DNA of 6,877 bases from Pseudomonadota bacterium (GCA_023435545.1 JAEYRQ010000324.1:1-6877); one strand, 5' to 3'; shown: positions 1-6,401, numbered from the stretch's first letter. Translations and numbers: made by a program. Notes: generated from the sequence alone by a model not told the origin.

Positions 1-12
1 ATATGGGGGTCA

Positions 13-1440
13 TCAGTTCACCTCTGGCCAGACGCTTCTGGGCCTTATGCCGGCGCGCTCTGCTGTCCGCTCGGCGGAGTGGCGGGCGAGGCGGTAGATC
101 TCGGCCTCGTCCAGCCGCACCAGTCGCCCGTGGCGGACAATGATCTCTCCATTGCAGATAACCGTATCGACGCCCTTGGTACGCGAGACCAGCATCAGCT
201 GGCGGACGGCATCGACATTGGGCTGGGCGTCGGGGAGATCGGTCGAGCGCACCACGAGATCGGCGCGCTTGTCGGCCTCGATGCTGCCGACCTGCATTTC
301 GAAGCCCAGCGCCCGGGCGCCGCCAAGCGTGAACATCTCGAGGATGGACTCCGCGGGGAGGTATTCGCCCCATTCGCGACTGACGAGATAGGCGATGATG
401 CCGAGGTCACCGAAAGCCCACACCTTGGCGATGTCGGTGCCGAGGCCGATTGATGTGCCGCGCCGGTGAAGCTGCGGGAATGCGCTGCGGCCCGTCTGGG
501 AGATTGCGTAGTAGATGAAGTTGCCGGGGTGCCAGACCAGCGCCATTCCGCTTGCGCGGACCGCGTCGATCTCCTCGTCCGACAGGATGTTCATGTGCGT
601 GAAGACGCTGTTCGGACCGATCAGACCCTTCTCGGCGAAATGGACCATTGCCGGCTTGCCGAAGCGCCTGGCGTCATAGCGCGCATCACTGGTCATGAAG
701 CTCTGGTGCTGGTGGCACACAGTCGCCTCGCGGTCGGTGAGCGACTTGGCGGCACCCATCAGCTCCTCGGTGGCGCTGCCGAGCCCGTAGATCGCCACAT
801 GGCCGCGCGCCAGGCCATCCTCGTCGCGGTTGCGCCAGAGCTGCCCGCCAAGCTCCGACATCGCGCGATCGCCGCTGCACGGCGCCCGTGGGATATCGGC
901 CGCCATCGGCTCGCCACCGACCAGATCCCACAGCATGCAGTCCGTGACGGAGCAGCGAATTCCAACGGCACCAGCCGCCTCGGCGATCGCATCCGGGGAA
1001 AAGCTCGTCGCTGCATCGACGAAGCCGGTGAAACCGTTGCGGGCCATTTCCGCCGCCGCCATCAGCGCGCTGGCGTACTCGTCCTCCTCGGTGACGGCAT
1101 TGATCCAGCGAGTGAACACGCCTGGACCGGCGCCCCCATCGCTCTTGGGAGGATTCGGGTTGTCGGTGATGGAGCCCCGGCTCAGATGCAGTCCCGCGTG
1201 GTAGTGCCCGTCGATGAAGCCGGGGTGGACGGTGCCGCCCTTCGCATCGATCCGCCGAGCCGCCCGCCACGAACCCTCGATCGACTTCGTCGGTCCGACA
1301 GCGAGGATCCGCTTGCCGTTGATCGCTATCGCCCCATCCGGATAGACGGTGCGATTTGTGTCCAATGTGAGTACGTGGCCGTTGACGATCAGCAGATCGC
1401 AGCTTCGAGGGGCGCCGGCTGTCGCTTCGATCGCGCTCAC
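13..1440 (-). CDS. Metal-dependent amidohydrolase (cytosine deaminase/TRZ-ATZ-like), last gene of the operon
   Basis: Probable cytoplasmic hydrolase or deaminase of the amidohydrolase superfamily (COG0402-type), 475 aa, a usual length for the family. Visible order: N-terminal beta-sandwich segment (about 15-70), the metal-binding HxH strand GFIDGHYH (His79, His81), an HQH triplet (His243, His245) where the third metal His is expected, THMNIL with His282, and GLGTD with Asp336. The composite C-terminal segment follows, with GGARALGF and then ADLVV around 391-397. The HxxE catalytic glutamate of this family is not at its usual place: HQHQSF occupies it. I chose the GTG start at 1440 because GGAGAG (1446-1451) lies 5 bases upstream and the start falls 2 bases after the ligase stop; another GTG at 1476 would overlap the ligase and lacks this support. 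Family assignment is solid. The substrate is unknown; operon context hints at a nitrogen-containing or amide-linked compound handled before or after CoA activation. Confidence 0.88.
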   Translation of the reverse strand: MSAIEATAGAPRSCDLLIVNGHVLTLDTNRTVYPDGAIAINGKRILAVGPTKSIEGSWRAARRIDAKGGTVHPGFIDGHYHAGLHLSRGSITDNPNPPKSDGGAGPGVFTRWINAVTEEDEYASALMAAAEMARNGFTGFVDAATSFSPDAIAEAAGAVGIRCSVTDCMLWDLVGGEPMAADIPRAPCSGDRAMSELGGQLWRNRDEDGLARGHVAIYGLGSATEELMGAAKSLTDREATVCHQHQSFMTSDARYDARRFGKPAMVHFAEKGLIGPNSVFTHMNILSDEEIDAVRASGMALVWHPGNFIYYAISQTGRSAFPQLHRRGTSIGLGTDIAKVWAFGDLGIIAYLVSREWGEYLPAESILEMFTLGGARALGFEMQVGSIEADKRADLVVRSTDLPDAQPNVDAVRQLMLVSRTKGVDTVICNGEIIVRHGRLVRLDEAEIYRLARHSAERTAERAGIRPRSVWPEVN

Positions 1441-1442
1441 AG

Positions 1443-3110
1443 CTACTCTCCGATCGTCCCGGTCTCGCGGTCCCACGCACCGTGCCGCAGATCGCTTTTC
1501 TCCTTGAGCAGGCTCTGCTTCTGCACGCGCATCGATGGCGTCCGCTCGAAGTCGGTGTCGCGAAACTCGATGAAGCGCGGGATCTTGAAGGCGGCGAGAT
1601 TCGCCTGGCAGAAGGCGATCACGTCTTCCGGCGGAAACGACTCCCCCGGCTTGAGCTGGATGTATGCCTTGACCTCCTCGCCGCGCAGATCGTCCGGAAC
1701 CGGCACCACCGCCGCCTCCACGACCTTCGGGTGCGACCGGAGGACACCTTCGACCTCGGCGGCCGAGATGTTCTCGCCGGACCGGCGGATGATCTCCTTC
1801 TTGCGTCCGACGAAATAGAGCAGACCGCGCTCGTCGCGTCGCGCGACGTCGCCGGAATGGTACCAGCCGCCGCGATTGGCTTCGGCGGTGACCTCAGGCC
1901 GGTTCAGATAGCCCGCATAGAGGTCGGGTCCTCCGATCAAGCATTCGCCGGCTTCGCCCGGCGGCACGTCGACGTCGTTGTCGTCGACCAGCCTGATGGT
2001 GACGCCGGGTGGCTCGACCCCCATCGTGCCGGTGCCGACGAGTTCGTCGGCGAGGTGATGCGGCACGCGGCTCATGACGCCGCCCTCGGTGCTGCCGTAC
2101 TGGTTGTGCCAAGGGAAGCCGTAGCGCTCGAGCATCTCGCGATGCAGTTCCTTCGGCAGGCCGGCATGAATCGCAAGGCGGATGCGATGATCGCGCTCGG
2201 CCGGGCCCGGCTCACCCTTCAGCAGCAGCGCCGGGATCGAGGCGATCGATAGGATCTCGGTCGCATCGTACTTCGTCACCACCTCCCAGAAGCGCGACAC
2301 CGAGAAACGGCGCATCGCCACCATGGTGCCGCGGGTCGCCAGCGAGGTCAGCAGCTGGATGGCTGGATCGGCGTAGTAGAATGGAAGGCAGCAGAGCTGC
2401 CGGTCCTGCCAGCCGCGGCGGAACAGGCGGAGGTCGACGTCGATGACCCTGAGCCACCAGCCGTGATGCAGCATGCAGCCCTTGGGAGCACCCGTCGTAC
2501 CCGATGTATAGTAGACGGTGACGATATCCTCCCGCTCGCACTGCGCCTTGGTGAAGTCCAGCGGCTCAGTGGCGTTCTCGTAGGCGGCGAGACCGTCGGG
2601 CTCGCCATCCTCCACGACGACGATATGTCGAATCCCGGGGGAATTGCCCCGTACCGCTTCCATGATCGGGAGTTGCGCCTTGCCGACGATAGCGACGCTC
2701 GGCTGCGCGTCGGTGACGATGTGGCCGGCATCGTACTGCATCGCTGTCGGGGCGATGGACACCATCGTCGCCCGGTTGGCGATGATTGCGAACAGCGCGA
2801 ACATGAACTCGAGCCGGTTGTCGAGCATCATCACGACCCGATCGCCCGGCCGGATCTTGTCGCTCAGGTAGCCGGCGAAGCGCTGGCAGCGGTCGAGGAA
2901 TTCGCGCCGCGTCACGACCGGACCGCCGTCGATGATGATGGCGGGTCGCTCCGGATCCTCCTGGCAACCCCTGGCGACGATCTCGATCACCGTCTGCTGG
3001 GGCAGGGCGGACCAGTCGGGTGCGACATTCTCGTGCTTCACCCAGTGGCCAGGGCGGGGCGGCACGTTGACGACGCCAAGCTCCATGCGTGCGGTCGAAG
3101 GGGTATTCAT
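1443..3110 (-). CDS. AMP-dependent acid-CoA ligase (ANL superfamily, CaiC-like)
   Basis: Predicted cytoplasmic enzyme that activates a carboxylic acid with ATP and CoA to an acyl-CoA; 555 aa, normal for the family. Visible motifs: the ATP-binding P-loop YYTSGTTGAPKG (200-211), QYGSTEGG (337-344) as the A5-type motif, YHSGD with Asp421, the hinge GRKKEIIRRSGENIS (435-449) and a C-terminal lid domain. In the A10 motif, where most members have a Gly-Lys pair, this protein reads RTPSMRVQK (523-531), so Arg528 sits where the adenylation lysine is expected and Lys531 is the nearest lysine. The ATG at 3110 shares bases with the TGA of the MaoC gene (ATGA overlap), which indicates translational coupling. 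Only a weak AGG-type Shine-Dalgarno precedes it. The frame stays open upstream to about 3335, but that stretch is antisense-frame noise inside the MaoC gene. Overall resemblance is to crotonobetaine/carnitine-CoA ligase-like and general ATP-dependent acyl-CoA ligases; the substrate cannot be inferred. Confidence 0.93.
   Translation of the reverse strand: MNTPSTARMELGVVNVPPRPGHWVKHENVAPDWSALPQQTVIEIVARGCQEDPERPAIIIDGGPVVTRREFLDRCQRFAGYLSDKIRPGDRVVMMLDNRLEFMFALFAIIANRATMVSIAPTAMQYDAGHIVTDAQPSVAIVGKAQLPIMEAVRGNSPGIRHIVVVEDGEPDGLAAYENATEPLDFTKAQCEREDIVTVYYTSGTTGAPKGCMLHHGWWLRVIDVDLRLFRRGWQDRQLCCLPFYYADPAIQLLTSLATRGTMVAMRRFSVSRFWEVVTKYDATEILSIASIPALLLKGEPGPAERDHRIRLAIHAGLPKELHREMLERYGFPWHNQYGSTEGGVMSRVPHHLADELVGTGTMGVEPPGVTIRLVDDNDVDVPPGEAGECLIGGPDLYAGYLNRPEVTAEANRGGWYHSGDVARRDERGLLYFVGRKKEIIRRSGENISAAEVEGVLRSHPKVVEAAVVPVPDDLRGEEVKAYIQLKPGESFPPEDVIAFCQANLAAFKIPRFIEFRDTDFERTPSMRVQKQSLLKEKSDLRHGAWDRETGTIGE
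1446..1451 (-). promoter_or_regulatory. Ribosome binding site deciding the GTG start of the amidohydrolase
   Basis: GGAGAG on the minus strand lies inside the last codons of the ligase gene, 5 bases before the GTG at 1440. It supports that start over the GTG at 1476 and indicates reinitiation by ribosomes finishing the ligase. Confidence 0.7.
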
Positions 3111-3952
3111 CGCGACACCTGCGCATAGCCGTTCCGGATGACCGGATTGCCGTCCTTGTCGGTCGCCTCGAAGCCGACGAACCCGTCGCGACCGGACCAG
3201 TGCGTGACGGAGATTTCCTGGTCTGCCGTGAGGAGCAGCGGGTGGGCGAAGCGGCAGCCGAGACGCTTCAGTCTGGGGGTCTCTCCGTCGCAATGGCGGT
3301 CGACGATCGCTCGCGCCCCGAAGGCGAGCGTGCACATCCCGTGCACCAGTGGCGCGGCAAATCCGAGCTTCGCTGCCGCCGCCGGATCGATGGTGTAGGG
3401 GGAGTAGTCGCGGGCGGCGTCGGCATAGCGGCGGGTCTGGTCAGCCGTAAGTGCATAACGGTCTGTCCGGCCAGCAGACCTGTCGATCGCCGGCCGCTCG
3501 GGCACCTGCGCCCCCTCCGTCAAGACGGACGCGTCGCCGCGTACGAGGCAGGTGCTGTACTGCGTACACACCGCCTCACCGGCATGGGTGACGGTGTCTG
3601 AGCGGATGATGTAGGCGATGCCCGCCCGGTTCCCGCGCACGCCTGCCAGTGCCGACGTCGTGAACAGCCGCTGGCCCGGCACGATCGGACGGTGGAAAAG
3701 GAAGTCGTGCTCCCCATGCAGAGCGAACCTGTCGACCGCTCGAGCGAGAACCTCCACCATGCTCTGCATCGCCGGCACATGCGCGAATACCGGGGAGGCG
3801 AACTCACCGCTGTGGTGTCGGGGGTTCACGTCGTCGACCGAGGCGGCGAACTGCACCAGACGATGGGTGCTGACACGGAACTCCTCGGAGTCGCGTATGA
3901 GGTCCATCCGCAGTGCAGCGGCAGCGCCACCTTCTCCGGCATCGGCTTTCAT
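3107..3952 (-). CDS. Double-hotdog MaoC-family acyl-CoA dehydratase/hydratase
   Basis: 281 aa, the size of a tandem hotdog (N-terminal FAS1-like dehydratase half plus C-terminal MaoC half). Family members hydrate trans-2-enoyl-CoA to (R)-3-hydroxyacyl-CoA or run the reverse dehydration. The N-terminal half contains VDDVNPRHH (39-47), which keeps the Asp, Asn-Pro and His of the hydratase-2 motif, and FLFHRPIVPGQ (84-94), typical of the first half. The C-terminal half contains YADAARDYSPYTID (176-189) followed by GFAAPLVHGMCT (197-208). That is the region where MFE-2-type enzymes normally carry the active D-x-N-P-x-H, but here Asn is Ser184 and His is Thr187. The ATG at 3952 overlaps the SDR stop as ATGA, with GAGGGG (3961-3966) 8 bases upstream; its own stop overlaps the ligase start in the same way. 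This points to equimolar, coupled expression with the SDR and ligase. The fold assignment is strong; direction of reaction and chain preference are inferred only from neighbours. Confidence 0.9.
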   Translation of the reverse strand: MKADAGEGGAAAALRMDLIRDSEEFRVSTHRLVQFAASVDDVNPRHHSGEFASPVFAHVPAMQSMVEVLARAVDRFALHGEHDFLFHRPIVPGQRLFTTSALAGVRGNRAGIAYIIRSDTVTHAGEAVCTQYSTCLVRGDASVLTEGAQVPERPAIDRSAGRTDRYALTADQTRRYADAARDYSPYTIDPAAAAKLGFAAPLVHGMCTLAFGARAIVDRHCDGETPRLKRLGCRFAHPLLLTADQEISVTHWSGRDGFVGFEATDKDGNPVIRNGYAQVSR

Positions 3953-4887
3953 GTCGGTAACCCCTCGACAAAATCGCCGAGCGTCGGCAGTCGCGGAAGC
4001 CGCTCGCTCAGGGCCTCTTCAAGATCCTCGATCGTCCAACGGCCCTCCGTCCGGATGTCGACCTCGATGGCGCTGGGCGCGATCACCTCGACCCGGTTTC
4101 CATAGGCCTGGAACACCTGCCCCGTCGCCGGACAGTCCTCCAGTGCAAGCCAGCAGATCAGAGGCGACACGTTGTCGGGCGCGAATACGTCGAAGACTCC
4201 ATCAGGCGGAGGCTTGAGCGACGTTTCGATGCGCGTGCGCGCCGAAGGGGAGACCGCGTTCGAGCGAACCCCGTATTTCGCTCCTTCCAGCGCCAGCGTC
4301 CGCGACAGCCCGACAACGGCGAGCTTTGCGGAGGCATAGTTGGCTTGCCCGAAGTTTCCGATGAGGCCGGCAAGCGACGTGGTGTGTATGACCGATGCCG
4401 CGACGGCGCGCCCGGCCTTTGCCTCGTTGCGCCAGTATTCCATTGCGTGCCGTGCGGGCGCGGCGTGTCCCTTCAGATGGACGCGGATCACCGCGTCCCA
4501 GTCCTCCTCCGACATGTTCGCGAACAGGCGGTCGCGAAGGATACCGGCATTGTTGACGAGAATGTCGAGGCCGCCGAAGGCTTCGAGCGCCAGTGAGATC
4601 ATCGCCTGCGCGTCATGCCAGTCGGAGACGTCGTGTCCGCTTGCGACCGCACGGCCGCCACCGGCCTTGATCTCCGAGACCACCGACTGGGCAGGGCTTA
4701 CATCACGGCCGTTTCCCTGGAAATCGCCGCCGAGGTCGTTGACGACGACGGCCGCGCCCTCGGCGGCAAGGGCCAGCGCATAGGCGCGGCCCAGGCCGCG
4801 CCCGGCCCCGGTCACCACCGCAACGCGTCCCTCGAGCCGTCCCGGCATCAGCGTGTCTCTACGAGCAAATGATGCCGGCTTATCCAC
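3949..4887 (-). CDS. SDR-family 3-hydroxyacyl-CoA dehydrogenase-like oxidoreductase, first gene of the operon
   Basis: 312 aa classical-type short-chain dehydrogenase with a C-terminal extension. Motifs: TGAGRGLG cofactor loop (26-33), VVNDLGGD (48-55) with Asp51 at the end of beta-2 (usually favouring NAD over NADP), NNAG (112-115), and the catalytic triad residues Ser171, Tyr184 and Lys188 in QANYASAK. The sequences around GRGLGRAYAL, NDLGGD, NNAGILRDR and GNFGQANYASAK are characteristic of the dehydrogenase domain of peroxisomal multifunctional enzyme type 2 and its bacterial relatives, so I infer oxidation of a 3-hydroxyacyl-CoA to 3-ketoacyl-CoA. The GTG start at 4887 is preceded by AGGA (4894-4897) with a 6-base spacer. 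A downstream ATG (residue 14, MPGRLEG) is possible but has no comparable Shine-Dalgarno. It heads the minus-strand operon and ends in an ATGA overlap with the MaoC gene, which supports a shared pathway. A different alcohol or steroid-type substrate cannot be excluded. Confidence 0.92.
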   Translation of the reverse strand: MDKPASFARRDTLMPGRLEGRVAVVTGAGRGLGRAYALALAAEGAAVVVNDLGGDFQGNGRDVSPAQSVVSEIKAGGGRAVASGHDVSDWHDAQAMISLALEAFGGLDILVNNAGILRDRLFANMSEEDWDAVIRVHLKGHAAPARHAMEYWRNEAKAGRAVAASVIHTTSLAGLIGNFGQANYASAKLAVVGLSRTLALEGAKYGVRSNAVSPSARTRIETSLKPPPDGVFDVFAPDNVSPLICWLALEDCPATGQVFQAYGNRVEVIAPSAIEVDIRTEGRWTIEDLEEALSERLPRLPTLGDFVEGLPT

Positions 4888-4888
4888 A
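4880..4888. other. Perfect match to the DnaA-box consensus TTATCCACA
   Basis: The nonamer TTATCCACA overlaps the GTG start codon of the SDR gene, whose first codons are GTG GAT AAG on the other strand. It is the strong DnaA-box sequence, but it is single, partly fixed by coding sequence, and not accompanied by other boxes or an AT-rich unwinding element. Functional binding is doubtful. Confidence 0.25.
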
Positions 4889-4893
4889 GCGCT

Positions 4894-4897
4894 TCCT
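4894..4897 (-). promoter_or_regulatory. Ribosome binding site deciding the GTG start of the SDR gene
   Basis: Read on the minus strand this is AGGA, 6 bases before the GTG at 4887. It favours the GTG start over the internal ATG 13 codons later, which lacks a comparable site. Confidence 0.65.
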
Positions 4898-4960
4898 ACC
4901 CCGCAGTGCGGTCGTTTCGTTGTCGGTCTGCTGCGCGGCCTCTTCCGGCAGCGCCACCCA

Positions 4961-4980
4961 CGGCGGACTTGCTCCCGCCG
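4961..4980. repeat. Short GC-rich inverted repeat in the divergent region
   Basis: CGGCGG and CCGCCG arms of 6 bases flank an 8-base loop (4967-4974). A second, partly competing pairing exists between CGGCAGCG (4946-4953) and CGCTGCCG (4979-4986). They could fold as alternative hairpins in the aminotransferase leader or serve as an operator, but the high GC content makes chance plausible. Confidence 0.3.
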
Positions 4981-5014
4981 CTGCCGCTCCTTGGCGCCAC
5001 CCTAGCCATGGACA

Positions 5015-5020
5015 GGAGAG
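5015..5020 (+). promoter_or_regulatory. Ribosome binding site for the upstream aminotransferase start
   Basis: GGAGAG with a 6-base A/T-rich spacer before the ATG at 5027; this is among the best Shine-Dalgarno sites in the window. A second, weaker AGGA (5104-5107) precedes the in-frame ATG at 5117 with a 9-base spacer, so initiation at both is possible. Confidence 0.65.
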
Positions 5021-5026
5021 AATAAA

Positions 5027-6382
5027 ATGAATATGAAGTCAATATCACTTTTGCGATCCGCCCTCCGGTTCCTGGCCTGGCGAGGGGCCGCGGAAGATTC
5101 AACAGGACAGTGGCCGATGCCTTCCACAACCGCCGCTTCTCGAGCCCGTCCTGCATTCTCCAGATGGATCTCCGAGAGCAACAACATCACCCAGCAGTTC
5201 ATGACGCTGGGCATCGATCCCGGCTTCATCAGCCTTGCGGGTGGCCTGCCCGCGTCCGAGTTTTACCCAAGCCAGGCGATAGCCGAAGCGAGCCAGCGGG
5301 CATTGGCGCGCTGGGGGGGCTCGGCTATGGAATATGGCCCGATCGAAGGATTTCCAGCTTTGCGCGAGCATATCGCACGCCGCATGAGCAGCCAGGCTGG
5401 TCGGCCGTTTGCCGCGGAGAATGTGCTGATCACGGTCGGCGCCATGCAGGGGCTCGACCTGATTGGGAAGGTGCTGATTGACCCCGGCGACCGCATCGTC
5501 GCCCAGTTCCCCACCTATGTCGGCGCGCTGGACGCCTGGCGACCGCGCTCGCCAGTCTACGAGCCGCTGGACTGGTCGCATCCCGGTACCGGGCTGGAGT
5601 CGCTCCGCGCCGCCAAGTTCGCCTATGCCGTTCCGAACTATTCCAATCCAACGGGCGTTCTGGTGCCGACTGCCGCGCGGCAATCCCTTCTCGACAAGGT
5701 CGAACGGACTGGCACGTGGATCGTGGAGGACGATCCCTATCTGCCGCTGCAGTACGACGGACCCGCTGGCCCGAGCATTCTCGCGCTGCATGGCCAAATG
5801 GTGCCGGATGGCGAATATGACGGGCCGGTGGTCTATCTCGGCACGCTGTCGAAGAGCATCGTTCCTGGCTTGCGCGTCGGATGGACAGTCGCGTCACGGC
5901 CTATGATCCAGGCGATGGCGCTCGCCAAGCAGTCGTCGGACATCGCCAGTTCGATGCTCACCCACGCCATCGCGCTGGAATTGCTGGAATCCGGTTGCGA
6001 GGCGGCGCACGTTCCACAGATCGTGCAGCACTACCGCAAGCGGCGCGACGCGCTCTGCGCCGCCGCCGAGGCTCAACTGGCGGACTGGTTCGAGTGGGAG
6101 ATACCGCCCGGCGGTATGTTTGTGTGGATGCGTGCTCGCGACCCGCGCATTGATACGGACGCTCTCTATGCCATCGCCCTGGAGGAGAAGGTCGCGTTCG
6201 TGCCCGGAAGCGTGTTCGACCCCGCCGCCCGGTTGCGCTCGGCGATGCGGATCAATTTCACCAGAAATGCGCCCGAGGTTCTGGAGAAAGGTATCGCGCG
6301 CCTGGCGCGGGCGACGAAGCGCCTCCTCGACACCTGTGAAAGGTGCTCCAGCTGCTCCGCCACACCCGAAGTCCTCCGCTGA
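5027..6382 (+). CDS. PLP-dependent class I aminotransferase (2-aminoadipate transaminase/LysN-like)
   Basis: Fold-type I aminotransferase, 451 aa from the ATG at 5027. Family marks: SLAGGLPASEFYP (69-81), MEYGPIEGFPALR (101-113), VPNYSNPTG (202-210) with Asn207, VEDDPY (233-238) with the PLP-ring aspartate, LGTLSKSIVPGLRVGW (271-286) with Schiff-base Lys276, PPGGMFVW (360-367), and AMRINF (406-411) with carboxylate-binding Arg408. It matches the LysN/2-aminoadipate and MocR-type aminotransferase domain, but the N-terminus is too short for a winged-helix domain, so it is an enzyme rather than a MocR regulator. The amino-group donor and acceptor are unknown. Start: ATG 5027 has a strong GGAGAG site, but the first 30 codons are AT-rich with rare-looking codons, and family members normally begin near residue 31 (ATG 5117, giving 421 aa). 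The tail CERCSSC (437-443) extends past the usual C-terminus. It is divergent from the CoA-ester operon, so a shared role is possible but unproven. Confidence 0.92.
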   Translation: MNMKSISLLRSALRFLAWRGAAEDSTGQWPMPSTTAASRARPAFSRWISESNNITQQFMTLGIDPGFISLAGGLPASEFYPSQAIAEASQRALARWGGSAMEYGPIEGFPALREHIARRMSSQAGRPFAAENVLITVGAMQGLDLIGKVLIDPGDRIVAQFPTYVGALDAWRPRSPVYEPLDWSHPGTGLESLRAAKFAYAVPNYSNPTGVLVPTAARQSLLDKVERTGTWIVEDDPYLPLQYDGPAGPSILALHGQMVPDGEYDGPVVYLGTLSKSIVPGLRVGWTVASRPMIQAMALAKQSSDIASSMLTHAIALELLESGCEAAHVPQIVQHYRKRRDALCAAAEAQLADWFEWEIPPGGMFVWMRARDPRIDTDALYAIALEEKVAFVPGSVFDPAARLRSAMRINFTRNAPEVLEKGIARLARATKRLLDTCERCSSCSATPEVLR

Positions 6383-6401
6383 GGCGACGAGGCGCGCCGC
6401 T

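Larger units (their letters stand above)
4888..5026. promoter_or_regulatory. Divergent intergenic region, presumed promoters of the operon and the aminotransferase
   Basis: This 139-base stretch separates two divergently read genes, so promoters for both should lie in or next to it. It is mostly GC-rich and I found no convincing -35/-10 pair on either strand. A TTGACT element read on the minus strand (5042-5037) resembles a -35 box, but nothing good sits 16-18 bases downstream. Small inverted repeats are present: CCGCA-g-TGCGG (4901-4911) just upstream of the SDR start, and CGGCGG/CCGCCG (4961-4966 and 4975-4980). Either could be an operator or leader hairpin. Both are short and GC-rich enough to be chance. 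No regulator gene is in the window. Confidence 0.5.

Noticed and set aside
466..1818. Long open frame on the plus strand opposite the amidohydrolase and the ligase 3' end
   Set aside because: It runs antisense to two clearly recognisable enzymes, has no recognisable domain, and is the kind of open antisense frame expected in GC-rich coding DNA.
3111..3335. Upstream extension of the ligase frame by 75 codons
   Set aside because: It lies wholly within the MaoC gene in another frame, is arginine/proline-rich noise, and the ATGA overlap at 3107-3110 gives a far better start.
5014..5042. Minus-strand sigma-70 promoter built on TTGACT (5042-5037)
   Set aside because: The only -10-like hexamer (TATTCT, 5024-5019) leaves a 12-base spacer, too short for a sigma-70 promoter, and nothing good lies at 16-18 bases.
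4860..5060. Replication origin suggested by one DnaA box plus a nearby AT-rich stretch
   Set aside because: Only one DnaA box is present, the AT-rich stretch is short and about 130 bases away, and no dnaA, parAB, hemE or plasmid rep gene is nearby.
5099..5797. Minus-strand open frame opposite the aminotransferase
   Set aside because: No domain is recognisable, the composition is that of an antisense shadow, and the plus-strand aminotransferase carries all catalytic motifs.
6331..6401. Rho-independent terminator between the aminotransferase and radC
   Set aside because: Only 4-5 bp stems (CACCT/AGGTG at 6331-6345 and CCTC/GAGG at 6373-6384) were found and none is followed by a T-run on either strand.
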